Positions 25,533-33,057 of a DNA stretch of 64,000 bases are shown here, piece after piece. Made by a program: the position numbers and the translations under genes. Under the pieces are notes generated by a model. The model did no database searches and had not been told where the DNA came from. It saw only the letters and a program-made list of their open reading frames with translations. The first letter of the stretch is position 1, and each line of letters starts with the position of its first letter. This DNA is from Acidobacteriota bacterium (GTDB taxonomy: Bacteria; Acidobacteriota; Blastocatellia; Pyrinomonadales; Pyrinomonadaceae), in contig JAFDVK010000012.1 of NCBI GenBank assembly GCA_018269005.1, positions 620,001-684,000 of the forward strand, in the 5' to 3' direction.

Positions 25533-26774
25533 ATGAAGGCTGTAAAAGAAATGAAAGGTTGGGATGTAGAACAGATCAGGAAGGATTTTCCCGTGCTCTC
25601 GCGTGAGGTTAACGGCAAGCCGCTGGTTTACCTCGACAACGGAGCGTCGTCGCAGGTTCCGCAGTCGGTGATCGACCGCACCTCGAAATATCTCGCCGAG
25701 GAACACTCGAACATCCATCGCGGCGTGCATTACCTTTCGCAGCACGCAACGACCGCCTACGAGGCTGCACGCGAGAAGGTGAAACGCTTCATCAACGCAG
25801 CGGCGGCAAAGGAATGCATCTTCGTTCGCGGCACGACCGAGGGCATCAACCTCGTTGCTTATTCTTACGGCCGCAAATTCATCGGTGAGGGCGACGAGAT
25901 CGTTCTTTCGGCGATGGAGCATCATTCTAATATCGTTCCGTGGCAGATCGTCGCTGAAGAACGCGGAGCGAAGATCCGCGTTATCCCGATGAACGAACGC
26001 GGCGAACTCATCATCGAAGAGTACGAAAAACTTCTCAACGAACGCACAAAGATCGTCGCGGTCGCACATGTTTCGAATTCGCTCGGCACCGTGAACCCGA
26101 TCAAAGAGATGATCGCGACGGCGCATAAATTCGGCGTGCCCGTGCTGGTGGATGCCGCGCAGAGCGTGCCGCATTTTCCGGTGGATGTGCAGGATCTCGA
26201 CGCCGACTTCTTTGTCTTTTCGGGACACAAGATGTTCGCTCCGACAGCGAGCGGCATCGTTTACGGCAAACGTGAATGGCTCGACAAGATGCCGCCGTAT
26301 CAGACCGGCGGCGGGATGATCCGCACCGTCTCTTTCGAGAAGACGACGTATGCGCCCATTCCCGAAAAATTCGAAGCCGGGACGCCCGGCATCGCCGCAG
26401 GCATCGGACTCGGTGCAGCGATCGATTATTTGAACGCGCTTGATTTCAACGCTGCCGCCGAATACGAGCATTCGCTGCTTGAATATGCAACGGCCCGACT
26501 TTCGGATATTCCCGAGGTCAGGATCATCGGGACCGCGGCGAATAAGGCGAGCGTTCTGTCGTTCACGATCGAAGGAATACATCCGCACGACATCGGTACG
26601 ATCCTCGATCAGCAAGGCATCGCCGTTCGGGCCGGACATCATTGTGCGCAGCCTGTGATGCAGTTCTTTGACGTTCCCGCGACCGCTCGTGCATCGTTCG
26701 CTTTCTACAACACGCGCGAAGAGGTCGATAAACTGGCCGACGCGATCCAAAAGGTCATAGAGGTGTTCGCATAG
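25533..26774 (+). CDS. sufS: Cysteine desulfurase SufS
   Basis: SufS is the PLP enzyme that takes sulfur from L-cysteine as a persulfide and passes it on to SufU. From ATG 25533 it is 413 aa; the longer GTG frame at 25503 lies inside the inverted repeat and is rejected. The PLP Lys is K233 in FSGHKMF, and the persulfide Cys is C371 in RAGHHCAQP. The N-terminus IRKDFPVLSREVNGKPLVYLDNGASSQ is typical of type II desulfurases. It follows the GxxExxY cassette, which now provides its leader sequence. Confidence 0.96.
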   Translation: MKAVKEMKGWDVEQIRKDFPVLSREVNGKPLVYLDNGASSQVPQSVIDRTSKYLAEEHSNIHRGVHYLSQHATTAYEAAREKVKRFINAAAAKECIFVRGTTEGINLVAYSYGRKFIGEGDEIVLSAMEHHSNIVPWQIVAEERGAKIRVIPMNERGELIIEEYEKLLNERTKIVAVAHVSNSLGTVNPIKEMIATAHKFGVPVLVDAAQSVPHFPVDVQDLDADFFVFSGHKMFAPTASGIVYGKREWLDKMPPYQTGGGMIRTVSFEKTTYAPIPEKFEAGTPGIAAGIGLGAAIDYLNALDFNAAAEYEHSLLEYATARLSDIPEVRIIGTAANKASVLSFTIEGIHPHDIGTILDQQGIAVRAGHHCAQPVMQFFDVPATARASFAFYNTREEVDKLADAIQKVIEVFA

Positions 26775-26859
26775 TCGAGGCAGAAACACGACCGGTAGGG
26801 AGTGTGTCATATTATCGTCAGAGACGACGCCGACCGTTGTTGAAATGTCGGAGTTGATT

Positions 26860-27702
26860 ATGAAATTTATCGCTATCATTTCACTCGCAGTTTTCCTCGC
26901 CGCATGCGGCTCGCCCGCTGCGAACAATTCGACGGCAAATAACACAACGTCGAACGCGGCGCCGTCGCCTTCCGTGGTGCCTGAGTTTCAAGCAAAGGCC
27001 GAGACCGTTACTATCGACACTCCTGACGGCGTGAAGCTCGTCGGCAGCTTTTACAAGTCGCAAGGGCCGAATGCGCCGGCGTTGCTTCTGATGCATCAAT
27101 GGACGGCGAACCGCCACACCTACGACGAATTCGCGGAGCGGATGAACCAGAACGGCTATGCGGTTCTCTCGTTCGACGGCCGCGGCTTCGGCGAGTCGAA
27201 TAAGAAAGCCGATGGCACGGAGGTCAAGGTCGATCTCGACAAAGGCATAGACCCGAAACTTCTCTTGGCGGACGCGAATGCGGCGGTTGAATTCCTGAGC
27301 AAGCAGCAGAATGTTGACGCCAATAAGATCGGCATCATCGGAGCTTCGTACGGCAGCAGCGTCGCGATAATGTACGCCGCCGATCATCCTAATATCGCGG
27401 CGGTCGTTCTGCTTTCGCCCGGCGTGAATTACTTTGACAATTTGCCGACCATTCCCGCGATCAAGAATTACGGTACGCGGCCGATCCTGCTCGTCGCCGC
27501 CAAAGACGACAAAGATTCCGCAGAGGCCGTCGAGAAGTTGATGGAAGATTCGGAAAACCCGAATGCTGAGGCGACGGTCTATCCCGACGGCGGCCACGGC
27601 ACCGCGATCTTCGCTCGCAAGGACCCCGACAACAAGGCGGCCCATCCGCTCACCGACCTGATGCAGAAGTTTCTCGACAAGGCGCTGAAGGTGCGTCCGT
27701 AG
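26860..27702 (+). CDS. Lipoprotein alpha/beta hydrolase (dienelactone hydrolase-like)
   Basis: ATG 26860 is chosen because GGAG lies about 7 nt upstream and it begins the lipobox signal MKFIAIISLAVFLAAC (Cys16); a frame from 26845 adds five residues. After an Asn/Thr-rich linker comes an alpha/beta hydrolase with nucleophile elbow GASYGS, a probable acid in LLVAAKDDKDS and His in GGHGTAIF. It probably acts on esters at the outer face of a membrane. The gene interrupts the SUF set between sufS and the cupin gene. Confidence 0.78.
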   Translation: MKFIAIISLAVFLAACGSPAANNSTANNTTSNAAPSPSVVPEFQAKAETVTIDTPDGVKLVGSFYKSQGPNAPALLLMHQWTANRHTYDEFAERMNQNGYAVLSFDGRGFGESNKKADGTEVKVDLDKGIDPKLLLADANAAVEFLSKQQNVDANKIGIIGASYGSSVAIMYAADHPNIAAVVLLSPGVNYFDNLPTIPAIKNYGTRPILLVAAKDDKDSAEAVEKLMEDSENPNAEATVYPDGGHGTAIFARKDPDNKAAHPLTDLMQKFLDKALKVRP

Positions 27703-27728
27703 TACTCTGTGGCACTGTGAGTAAAGAA

Positions 27729-28091
27729 ATGAACAAGGTGAATTTGTCGGAAAAGCTTGCGCTGATCAATGAACATTGGCGCCCGAAGGTCGTCGGCGAA
27801 CTCAATGGCCAGGAGGTTAAGCTCGTCAAGTTCGAAGGGGCCTTCCCGTGGCATACACATGAGAACGAGGACGAGATGTTCATGGCTGTTCGAGGCAGCT
27901 TCCGCATCGAATTTGGCGACCGTTCCGTTGATCTTGAACCTGGCGAATTCATTATCGTTCCACGCGGCGTCGAGCATCGGCCGGTGGCTGATAAGGAGGT
28001 CGAGGTCCTGCTTTTTGAACCCGCCGCATTATTAAATACGGGCGACGTGGTCGATGCAAGGTTCACGGCGCCGATCGGGGAGAGAATATAA
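27729..28091 (+). CDS. Cupin-domain protein
   Basis: This small single-domain cupin is about 120 aa. Motif 1 reads FPWHTHENEDEMFMAVRGSFRIEF (HxH-E metal ligands) and motif 2 GEFIIVPRGVEHRP (third His). A Fe or Mn site is likely, but the reaction is unknown. I chose ATG 27729; GTG 27717 would add four residues. sufU starts 8 bp after the stop, so it is likely in the same transcript. Confidence 0.85.
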   Translation: MNKVNLSEKLALINEHWRPKVVGELNGQEVKLVKFEGAFPWHTHENEDEMFMAVRGSFRIEFGDRSVDLEPGEFIIVPRGVEHRPVADKEVEVLLFEPAALLNTGDVVDARFTAPIGERI

Positions 28092-28099
28092 ACAACGCA

Positions 28100-28549
28100 A
28101 TGTCCGAACTTAACGAGCTTTATCAAGAGGTCATTCTCGAACACAACAAGAATCCGCGGAATTTTCGCGAGATCGAGTCGCCCGACCGCACCGCGGACGG
28201 CAATAATCCGCTTTGCGGCGACGCACTTCGCGTGTATGTGACGCTCGACGGCGACACGGTCGCGGACGTAGCGTTCAAGGGTTCGGGCTGCGCGATCTCT
28301 AAGGCATCGGCGTCGATGATGACGCAATTCGTCAAGGGCAAGACCCGCGAAGAAGCGGAGATCATCTTCGACGAATTCCACAAGATGGTCACCGGTGAAC
28401 TCGACGCCGAGGCGACAGAGAACCATCTTGGGCGACTCAAGATCTTTGCCGGAGTGCTCGAATTCCCGGCACGCGTAAAGTGCGCGAGCTTGAGCTGGCA
28501 CACGCTCCACGCCGCCTTGAAGGGCGAAGAGGAAGTCACCACAGAATAA
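28100..28549 (+). CDS. sufU: SufU zinc-dependent sulfur-transfer protein
   Basis: SufU accepts persulfide sulfur from SufS and activates it, replacing SufE in many bacteria. The 149-aa protein carries the zinc-site and transfer residues C39 and D41 (NPLCGD), C64 (GSGCAIS) and C128 (RVKCASLSW). The insertion that separates SufU from IscU appears present. It supports a SufS-SufU system here; no sufE is seen, and no sufT/DUF59 gene lies in the cluster. The globin gene follows 15 bp later. Confidence 0.95.
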   Translation: MSELNELYQEVILEHNKNPRNFREIESPDRTADGNNPLCGDALRVYVTLDGDTVADVAFKGSGCAISKASASMMTQFVKGKTREEAEIIFDEFHKMVTGELDAEATENHLGRLKIFAGVLEFPARVKCASLSWHTLHAALKGEEEVTTE

Positions 28550-28564
28550 ATTCTATTTGCAGTA

Positions 28565-28939
28565 ATGAAAGACATACAAGAACGAGCCGACCTTGAAAAA
28601 CTTCTATGGAAGTTCTATGAGACCGCGATCGCCGATGAAGAGATCGGCCATCATTTCATCGATCTGAACCTCGACAAACACATTCCCGTGATCACCGATT
28701 TTTGGGAAAAAGTGCTTTTCGGGCGGCCCGTTTATTTTAACAGTCCGCTCGTCCCGCACATCGATCTTCACGAGAAATCACCGCTCCTCCCCGATCATTT
28801 CGCCCGTTGGATCGAGATCTTCTACGCGACCCTCGACGAGTTCTTCGCCGGCGAGGTCGTCGAAGACGCAAAGATGCGAGCCGCCTTTGTCGCCCGAAAT
28901 ATGAGCAACCGCCTCAACGGCGCCTTTATGCACGCCTGA
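28565..28939 (+). CDS. Group III truncated haemoglobin
   Basis: This 124-aa protein matches the trHb3 family: RADLEKLLWKFYETAIADEEIGHHF, DFWEKVLFGRPVY, and a proximal His most likely H65 in VPHIDLHEK, followed by HFARWIEIFYATLDEFFAG. The haem position is inferred by comparison with Campylobacter Ctb, where the equivalent H72 is in KKHLDL. Group III globins bind O2 or NO and are linked to redox or NO stress. It begins 15 bp after sufU and is probably the last gene of the SUF cluster. Confidence 0.88.
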   Translation: MKDIQERADLEKLLWKFYETAIADEEIGHHFIDLNLDKHIPVITDFWEKVLFGRPVYFNSPLVPHIDLHEKSPLLPDHFARWIEIFYATLDEFFAGEVVEDAKMRAAFVARNMSNRLNGAFMHA

Positions 28940-29122
28940 GGCAGTCGTCAGTGAGCCGTCAGCCGTCAGCAGTGAGCAGAAGTCAGAACCGCCTGCGTGA
29001 GCGGGCGGCCAGTATTGCAGAAGACCGCACGAAGTAAGGGCACGCATCATCATCCATTCAACAGTTGAAAACCCGACAAGTTCGGCTTCCATTCCCAATG
29101 AACAATTCACAATTTCCCGATG

Positions 29123-29172
29123 TTTGTCCCGTCCCGCCGTGAATTGGGACAAATGGGACAAAGTGGGACAAA
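29123..29172. repeat. TGGGACAAA repeats with inverted partner
   Basis: TGGGACAAA occurs at 29145-29153, 29154-29162 and 29164-29172. An inverted TTTGTCCC lies at 29123-29130. The group could fold into a hairpin or serve as multiple protein-binding sites. Confidence 0.6.
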
Positions 29173-29596
29173 AATCGGCGTTCCGGCGACCTGCGGTTAC
29201 AATTATTGTCACTTTTGTCAAAGATCAGGTGTAAAACGCATGTTTACACTATCTCTACGAGTATATCATACGTGTCAAGCGCTATTTTTTGAGAGTCTCT
29301 TCCAATTGCCCGGCCTTCAGACCGGGGTTCACGGCCATCAAAAAGTCCTCATCGGCAACCTGCCGCCAACAAAAACGCACTGCGTTGTGGCATAGCCGCC
29401 TCCAATATCATTTTGGCTCACATTCGGCCGGGACCGGTTGCGCCTTTTGCAACACTTGGGGATCTATGGCCCAAGGATCCCGACCGCACTGCAATGCGGC
29501 AAGCCGCAAGGGCGATCGAGCGTACACGAATGCAGGAATCGGAAAGCCTGATCAATCGCAAATCTCAGACTGAAATCTGAAATTCGAGATGCAAAT

Positions 29597-29697
29597 CTTT
29601 GCGATCTTTGCGGGGTTTCGCTTTGCGGCCTTTGCGTTTCCAAACAAGATCGAAAACGCAAAGAACGCTAAGGCACCGCAAAGTTCGCAAAGGAAGA
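29597..29697. repeat. ~40-bp imperfect inverted repeat built from GCAAAG/CTTTGC
   Basis: The left arm (about 29597-29642, CTTTGCG units) and the right arm (about 29656-29697, CGCAAAG units) pair over most of their length around a short centre. The construction parallels the CACAGAG elements at 17 kb and 25 kb, but no gene is enclosed. Confidence 0.65.
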
Positions 29698-29767
29698 AGG
29701 CCACTCCCATCAACCACGAACAACGAACGACGAACAACGGCGTCTCAGCAAGGAATGCTGCTGTGGA

Positions 29768-30157
29768 CTATTGCAGACGCAGTGTTATTCGGAAGTTTGC
29801 TCGTCGCTGGCCGCCGGCTTTTTTGCGAACGAAGAATTGATAATCGCCGTCTTTCGGCAGCGTGAGCGTGAGTGTCGGCGAGCTTTCGAACTCTGTCTCC
29901 AGGTCGGCCTCTTCGGAGAATACCCGAAAATCAAACGCGCTTGGCGATGAATTACGGATCGTGATCTGCGAACCCGCTTTTGCGCTAAAGACGTATTCCA
30001 TTTCCTGGCCGTTCGAGAGGCGGCCGCTGACCGTCGTACCGCTCGGGCCAACGACGATACGATTCGGCTCTGACTTGCCGCCGTGCTGTGCTGAGGCAAA
30101 AATAGAGAATGAAAGGACGATGGTCGATGCGAGCGTAAAATAGACGATCCTGGACAT
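29768..30157 (-). CDS. Exported protein with PPC-like beta-sandwich
   Basis: The 129-aa protein has a signal peptide (MSRIVYFTLASTIVLSFSIFASAQ) and then one compact domain with NRIVVGPSGTTVSGRLSNGQEMEYVFSAKAGSQITI and LPKDGDYQFFVRKKAG. This pattern (extracellular strand, AKAGQ-like turn, GxYxxxV end) resembles bacterial pre-peptidase C-terminal domains. Here it stands alone and probably binds rather than catalyses. It is divergent from the DinB-like gene. Confidence 0.65.
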   Translation of the reverse strand: MSRIVYFTLASTIVLSFSIFASAQHGGKSEPNRIVVGPSGTTVSGRLSNGQEMEYVFSAKAGSQITIRNSSPSAFDFRVFSEEADLETEFESSPTLTLTLPKDGDYQFFVRKKAGGQRRANFRITLRLQ

Positions 30158-30206
30158 TATCTACTCCGAAGTTCTCTGCTATTCTAACAGACAAAAGGAA
30201 GCTCAT

Positions 30207-30725
30207 ATGTTCAAACCAGAAGCAGCGGAATTCAACCCGTATTATGGCAAGTATCTTGATCTCGTACCGGAAGCCGACATTCGCGAAGCCTTCGTTGCGC
30301 AGCCTGCGGAATTGCGTGAAGCGATGAAGGATCTGCCGGAAGATCGCGGCACGTTCGCCTACGACGAGGGCAAATGGACGATCAAAGAGGTCATAAGCCA
30401 TCTCACTGACTGCGAGCGGATCTTTGCGTATCGGATGCATCGCATTTCGCGGGGCGATACGACGCCGATCGAGGGTTTTGATCAGGAGAATCCGGGTTAC
30501 ACGACGTTCTCACACGCGAATGAGCGCACGTTCGCCAACCTGTTCGACGAATTCGACCTGATACGCCAGGCCAACTGCCTGATGCTCGACAGTATGGACG
30601 AAGCCGACCTAAAAAGAATTGGGACGGCAAACGACAGCCCCATTTCGGTCCGGGCGCTTGCGGGCATAATGCTCGGCCACGTTCGCCATCATCTGAACAT
30701 CTTGAAGGAACGCTATCTTGCCTGA
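30207..30725 (+). CDS. DinB/YfiT-like metal-binding protein
   Basis: This 172-aa four-helix-bundle protein carries the DinB_2 pattern: KWTIKEVISHLTDCERIFAYRMHRI and a C-terminal GHVRHHLNILKERYL. The His in SHLTDCE and the HVRHH His residues would form the usual metal triad. Family members include thiol-S-transferases, so a low-molecular-weight-thiol role is possible. AAGGAAG precedes the ATG. The next gene starts at a TTG 8 bp inside its 3' end. Confidence 0.82.
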   Translation: MFKPEAAEFNPYYGKYLDLVPEADIREAFVAQPAELREAMKDLPEDRGTFAYDEGKWTIKEVISHLTDCERIFAYRMHRISRGDTTPIEGFDQENPGYTTFSHANERTFANLFDEFDLIRQANCLMLDSMDEADLKRIGTANDSPISVRALAGIMLGHVRHHLNILKERYLA

Positions 30726-31884
30726 TCGACGTTTCGATGCGGTGGTGATCGGCGGCGGTGCGGCCGGGCTTTTCTGTGCGATCGAGGCAGGAAGACGCGG
30801 GCGTCGGGTCGCCGTTCTCGAACGTAACGGTCAGGTCGGCCGCAAGATCATCATTTCGGGCGGCGGCCGCTGCAATTTTACGAATCTCGACGTCGGCAGC
30901 GAGAATTTTGTCTCCCAGAACCCGCATTTCGCAAAATCCGCTCTCGCAAGATACACGCCGCAGGATTTCATCGGCCTCGTCAAACGACACAAGATCCCAT
31001 TTCAGGAGAAGAAGCACGGACAGCTATTCTGTCGGGAATCTTCACGGGCGATCGTCGAGATGCTCCTGAAGGAAGCGAAGGCGGCGAAGGTCGAGATCTT
31101 TACGAACTCACAGATCAAGGGCGTGGAGCATACAGGCAAATTCACTGTTCGCACCGACGCGGCGAACTTCGAAGCCGAAAGTCTCGTCGTCGCCTGCGGC
31201 GGGCTTTCGTTTCCGAAGGTCGGCGCGACCGACCTCGGATACGACATCGCACGGCAGTTCGGGCATAAGATCACGGAAACAAGGCCTTCGCTCGTTGCAT
31301 TGAGGCTCAGGGGAAAAGCGATTCCCGAGCTTTCCGGAGTTTCGGCGGACGCGGAAGTGCGTTGCGGCGATGCCGCATTCCGCGAAAACGTCTTATTCAC
31401 GCATCGCGGACTTTCCGGCCCGGCGATCCTGCAGATCTCGAACTATTGGTCGCCGGGCGAACCGGTCGAGATCGACCTGCTGCCGGATGTCGATCTTACA
31501 TCTCTGTTTGAAGAAAGAGCGGAATCTCCCCTGCAACTCGCGACAGTCATGTCAGAGCATCTCTCGAAGCGGATCGTCGAGGCGTTCCTGCCGCAGAAAT
31601 GGGCGAGAAAAAAGATCAGCGAACTCGATCCGTCCGCTCGAAATGCGGCCGCCGATATCTTCAAACGCTGGCGTGTGAATTTTGACGCCACAGAAGGCTG
31701 GGATCGGGCAGAAGTTACGCTCGGCGGCGTTTCGACCAAAGATGTCTCATCCCAGACGATGGAATCCAAATTGCAGTCGGGACTTTATTTTATCGGCGAA
31801 GTCCTGGACGTAACGGGTTGGCTCGGGGGATTCAACTTTCAGTGGGCGTGGGCTTCCGCAGCGGCGGCAGGACGAGCGATCTAG
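30718..31884 (+). CDS. BaiN/YhiN (HI0933)-family flavoprotein
   Basis: The 388-aa protein has an N-terminal FAD-binding Rossmann motif (VIGGGAAGLFCAIEAGRRG), then RKIIISGGGRCNFTNL, LVVACGGLSFPKVGATDLGYDIA and a C-terminal WDRAEVTLGGVSTKDV...LYFIGEVLDVTGWLGGFNFQWAWASA. These are hallmarks of the HI0933 group of NAD(P)/FAD-dependent oxidoreductases. The physiological substrate is not known. It starts at TTG 30718, overlapping the DinB-like gene by 8 bp. Confidence 0.9.
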   Translation: MPDRRFDAVVIGGGAAGLFCAIEAGRRGRRVAVLERNGQVGRKIIISGGGRCNFTNLDVGSENFVSQNPHFAKSALARYTPQDFIGLVKRHKIPFQEKKHGQLFCRESSRAIVEMLLKEAKAAKVEIFTNSQIKGVEHTGKFTVRTDAANFEAESLVVACGGLSFPKVGATDLGYDIARQFGHKITETRPSLVALRLRGKAIPELSGVSADAEVRCGDAAFRENVLFTHRGLSGPAILQISNYWSPGEPVEIDLLPDVDLTSLFEERAESPLQLATVMSEHLSKRIVEAFLPQKWARKKISELDPSARNAAADIFKRWRVNFDATEGWDRAEVTLGGVSTKDVSSQTMESKLQSGLYFIGEVLDVTGWLGGFNFQWAWASAAAAGRAI

Positions 31885-31900
31885 TGTGCAGGCGCAAAAC

Positions 31901-31936
31901 GAGGGAGACGTCTCCCACACCGCCTCCCTCTTTTTT
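31901..31936 (+). terminator. Rho-independent terminator after the flavoprotein
   Basis: GAGGGAG (31901-31907) pairs with CTCCCTC (31924-31930), followed by TTTTTT (31931-31936). A nested GGGAGACGTCTCCC palindrome lies in the left part. It is 17 bp after the stop at 31884. Confidence 0.85.
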
Positions 31937-32078
31937 CGCATTCCCGTACGTGGAGCACGTTCGTGCGAAAAACCTTGTCGTTGGCTTGTAAAGCGACCTT
32001 CTCAACGCAAAAAACTCCGGAGAGGGTCAGAGGGAGCGACGCAATATTAAACGCCGACAGTAGATAGAGTTTACATAA

Positions 32079-32963
32079 TCAGCGATTCTTGTCAACAGGC
32101 TTTTTGTGCCCTTTTGCGCCAGATTCCCGAAAATCTTCGATATCCATGCCGAACGTCTCCTGAACGTGGGCTTTCGCGGCCCTGTTGACGTTCCTTAAGC
32201 TCTCCAGACGACGATTTGCACGCATGATGTGGACGGCGGTGCGCGCGGCGATCTGGGCGATCATATCGCGTCCTTCGGCCCTTTCATCGCGTGCTTTGCA
32301 GAAAAGGGCGTAGGTTTCAGAGCTTTTTGCGGCCTTTGTCTCGCGGTCTAGCTCGACAAATCGGGCCTTCACCTGTGCGATCTGCCGGATAACGCGAACG
32401 AGGCGGTCGCCGATCGAATCTCCCGCGACAAGGGCCGGAGAATGGCGAAGATCATCTGCCAATTTGTCCAGACGGACCTGATCGCCGGAAGAATATGCTT
32501 TGTTGAGTTCGGCCATCAGGACATGCCGCCGCTCCTTCTCCTCAGAATCGACAGCAAGGTCCGGATGGATCGTACGTGCGAGGTCGTGATATGCCTTTTT
32601 TGCCTCGGCCGTCGGCTTCCAATCACCTTTCTCGGCCGCCTCGGCAGCAGCGGCACGTGCTGCAGATTCCTCGGCCTTTCGGCGAAGTTCCTCGACACGC
32701 TTTTTGATCTCCTCGTCGTCGGGCACGAGTTTGAGCTCTTCTTCGGCGATCTCGGCCTCGATCTCGTCGATCTCGGCATATAGGCGGCCGACCTGCATCG
32801 AATACTGAGCTTCGAAGCGTTCGAGTTCACCGCGAAGGTCCGCCATATCCTCTTCGCGGAACGCGATACGATCCTTCAGGCGCTCAAGGACGCGCTCCTT
32901 TTTCTTGAGTTCAAGCTCTTCGGGAGCGAACTGCCGCGATACCGATAGATCTGTTGACGACAT
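32079..32963 (-). CDS. Coiled-coil protein with embedded J-like domain
   Basis: From ATG 32963 the protein is 294 aa; a GTG at 32978 is possible. Residues ~15-110 are strongly charged and heptad-like (coiled coil). The middle holds AKKAYHDLARTIHPDLAVDSEEKERRHVLMAELNKAYSSGD, which contains the HPD motif and flanking helices of a J domain that stimulates DnaK-type ATPases. The C-terminus is again helical and basic. It could recruit Hsp70 to a partner bound by the coiled coils. I see no dnaK or grpE nearby. Confidence 0.7.
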   Translation of the reverse strand: MSSTDLSVSRQFAPEELELKKKERVLERLKDRIAFREEDMADLRGELERFEAQYSMQVGRLYAEIDEIEAEIAEEELKLVPDDEEIKKRVEELRRKAEESAARAAAAEAAEKGDWKPTAEAKKAYHDLARTIHPDLAVDSEEKERRHVLMAELNKAYSSGDQVRLDKLADDLRHSPALVAGDSIGDRLVRVIRQIAQVKARFVELDRETKAAKSSETYALFCKARDERAEGRDMIAQIAARTAVHIMRANRRLESLRNVNRAAKAHVQETFGMDIEDFRESGAKGHKKPVDKNR

Positions 32964-33057
32964 CTGTTGAACGACCACAATTCAAAATAAAAATGGCACG
33001 AACGAGAATGAACTCGGTCCGTGCCATCTTGCAATGTTCACGCACCCGCGTGATGCC

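Larger units (their letters stand above)
28940..29767. other. Gene-poor, repeat-rich spacer
   Basis: These 828 bp contain no ORF that I can support as a gene. They hold four kinds of repeat: short GTCAGC/GTCAGT tandem sequence (28944-28980), three TGGGACAAA units, a CCCGG/CCGGG hairpin near 29308-29325 and a GCAAAG inverted repeat (29597-29697). Fragments such as GCCGCCTCCAAT (29396-29407) and CGACCGCACTGC (29481-29492) resemble the flanks of the RAYT at 57.3 kb, so decayed REP/RAYT sequence is likely. Some AT-rich sequence at 29200-29290 is otherwise unexplained. Confidence 0.6.

Noticed and set aside
25464..26945. 493-codon open frame on the minus strand across sufS
   Set aside because: It is antisense to sufS, which carries intact PLP and persulfide motifs; the antisense product has no recognisable domain.
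29120..29573. Two overlapping ORFs of about 90 codons in the 29-kb spacer
   Set aside because: They run across hairpins and repeats, have no family resemblance, signal or ribosome-binding site, and their sequence reflects repeat DNA.
29123..29697. Possible CRISPR array from the short repeats at 29 kb
   Set aside because: Repeats are 9 bp or inverted, spacing is irregular, there are no unique spacers of even length and no cas genes nearby.
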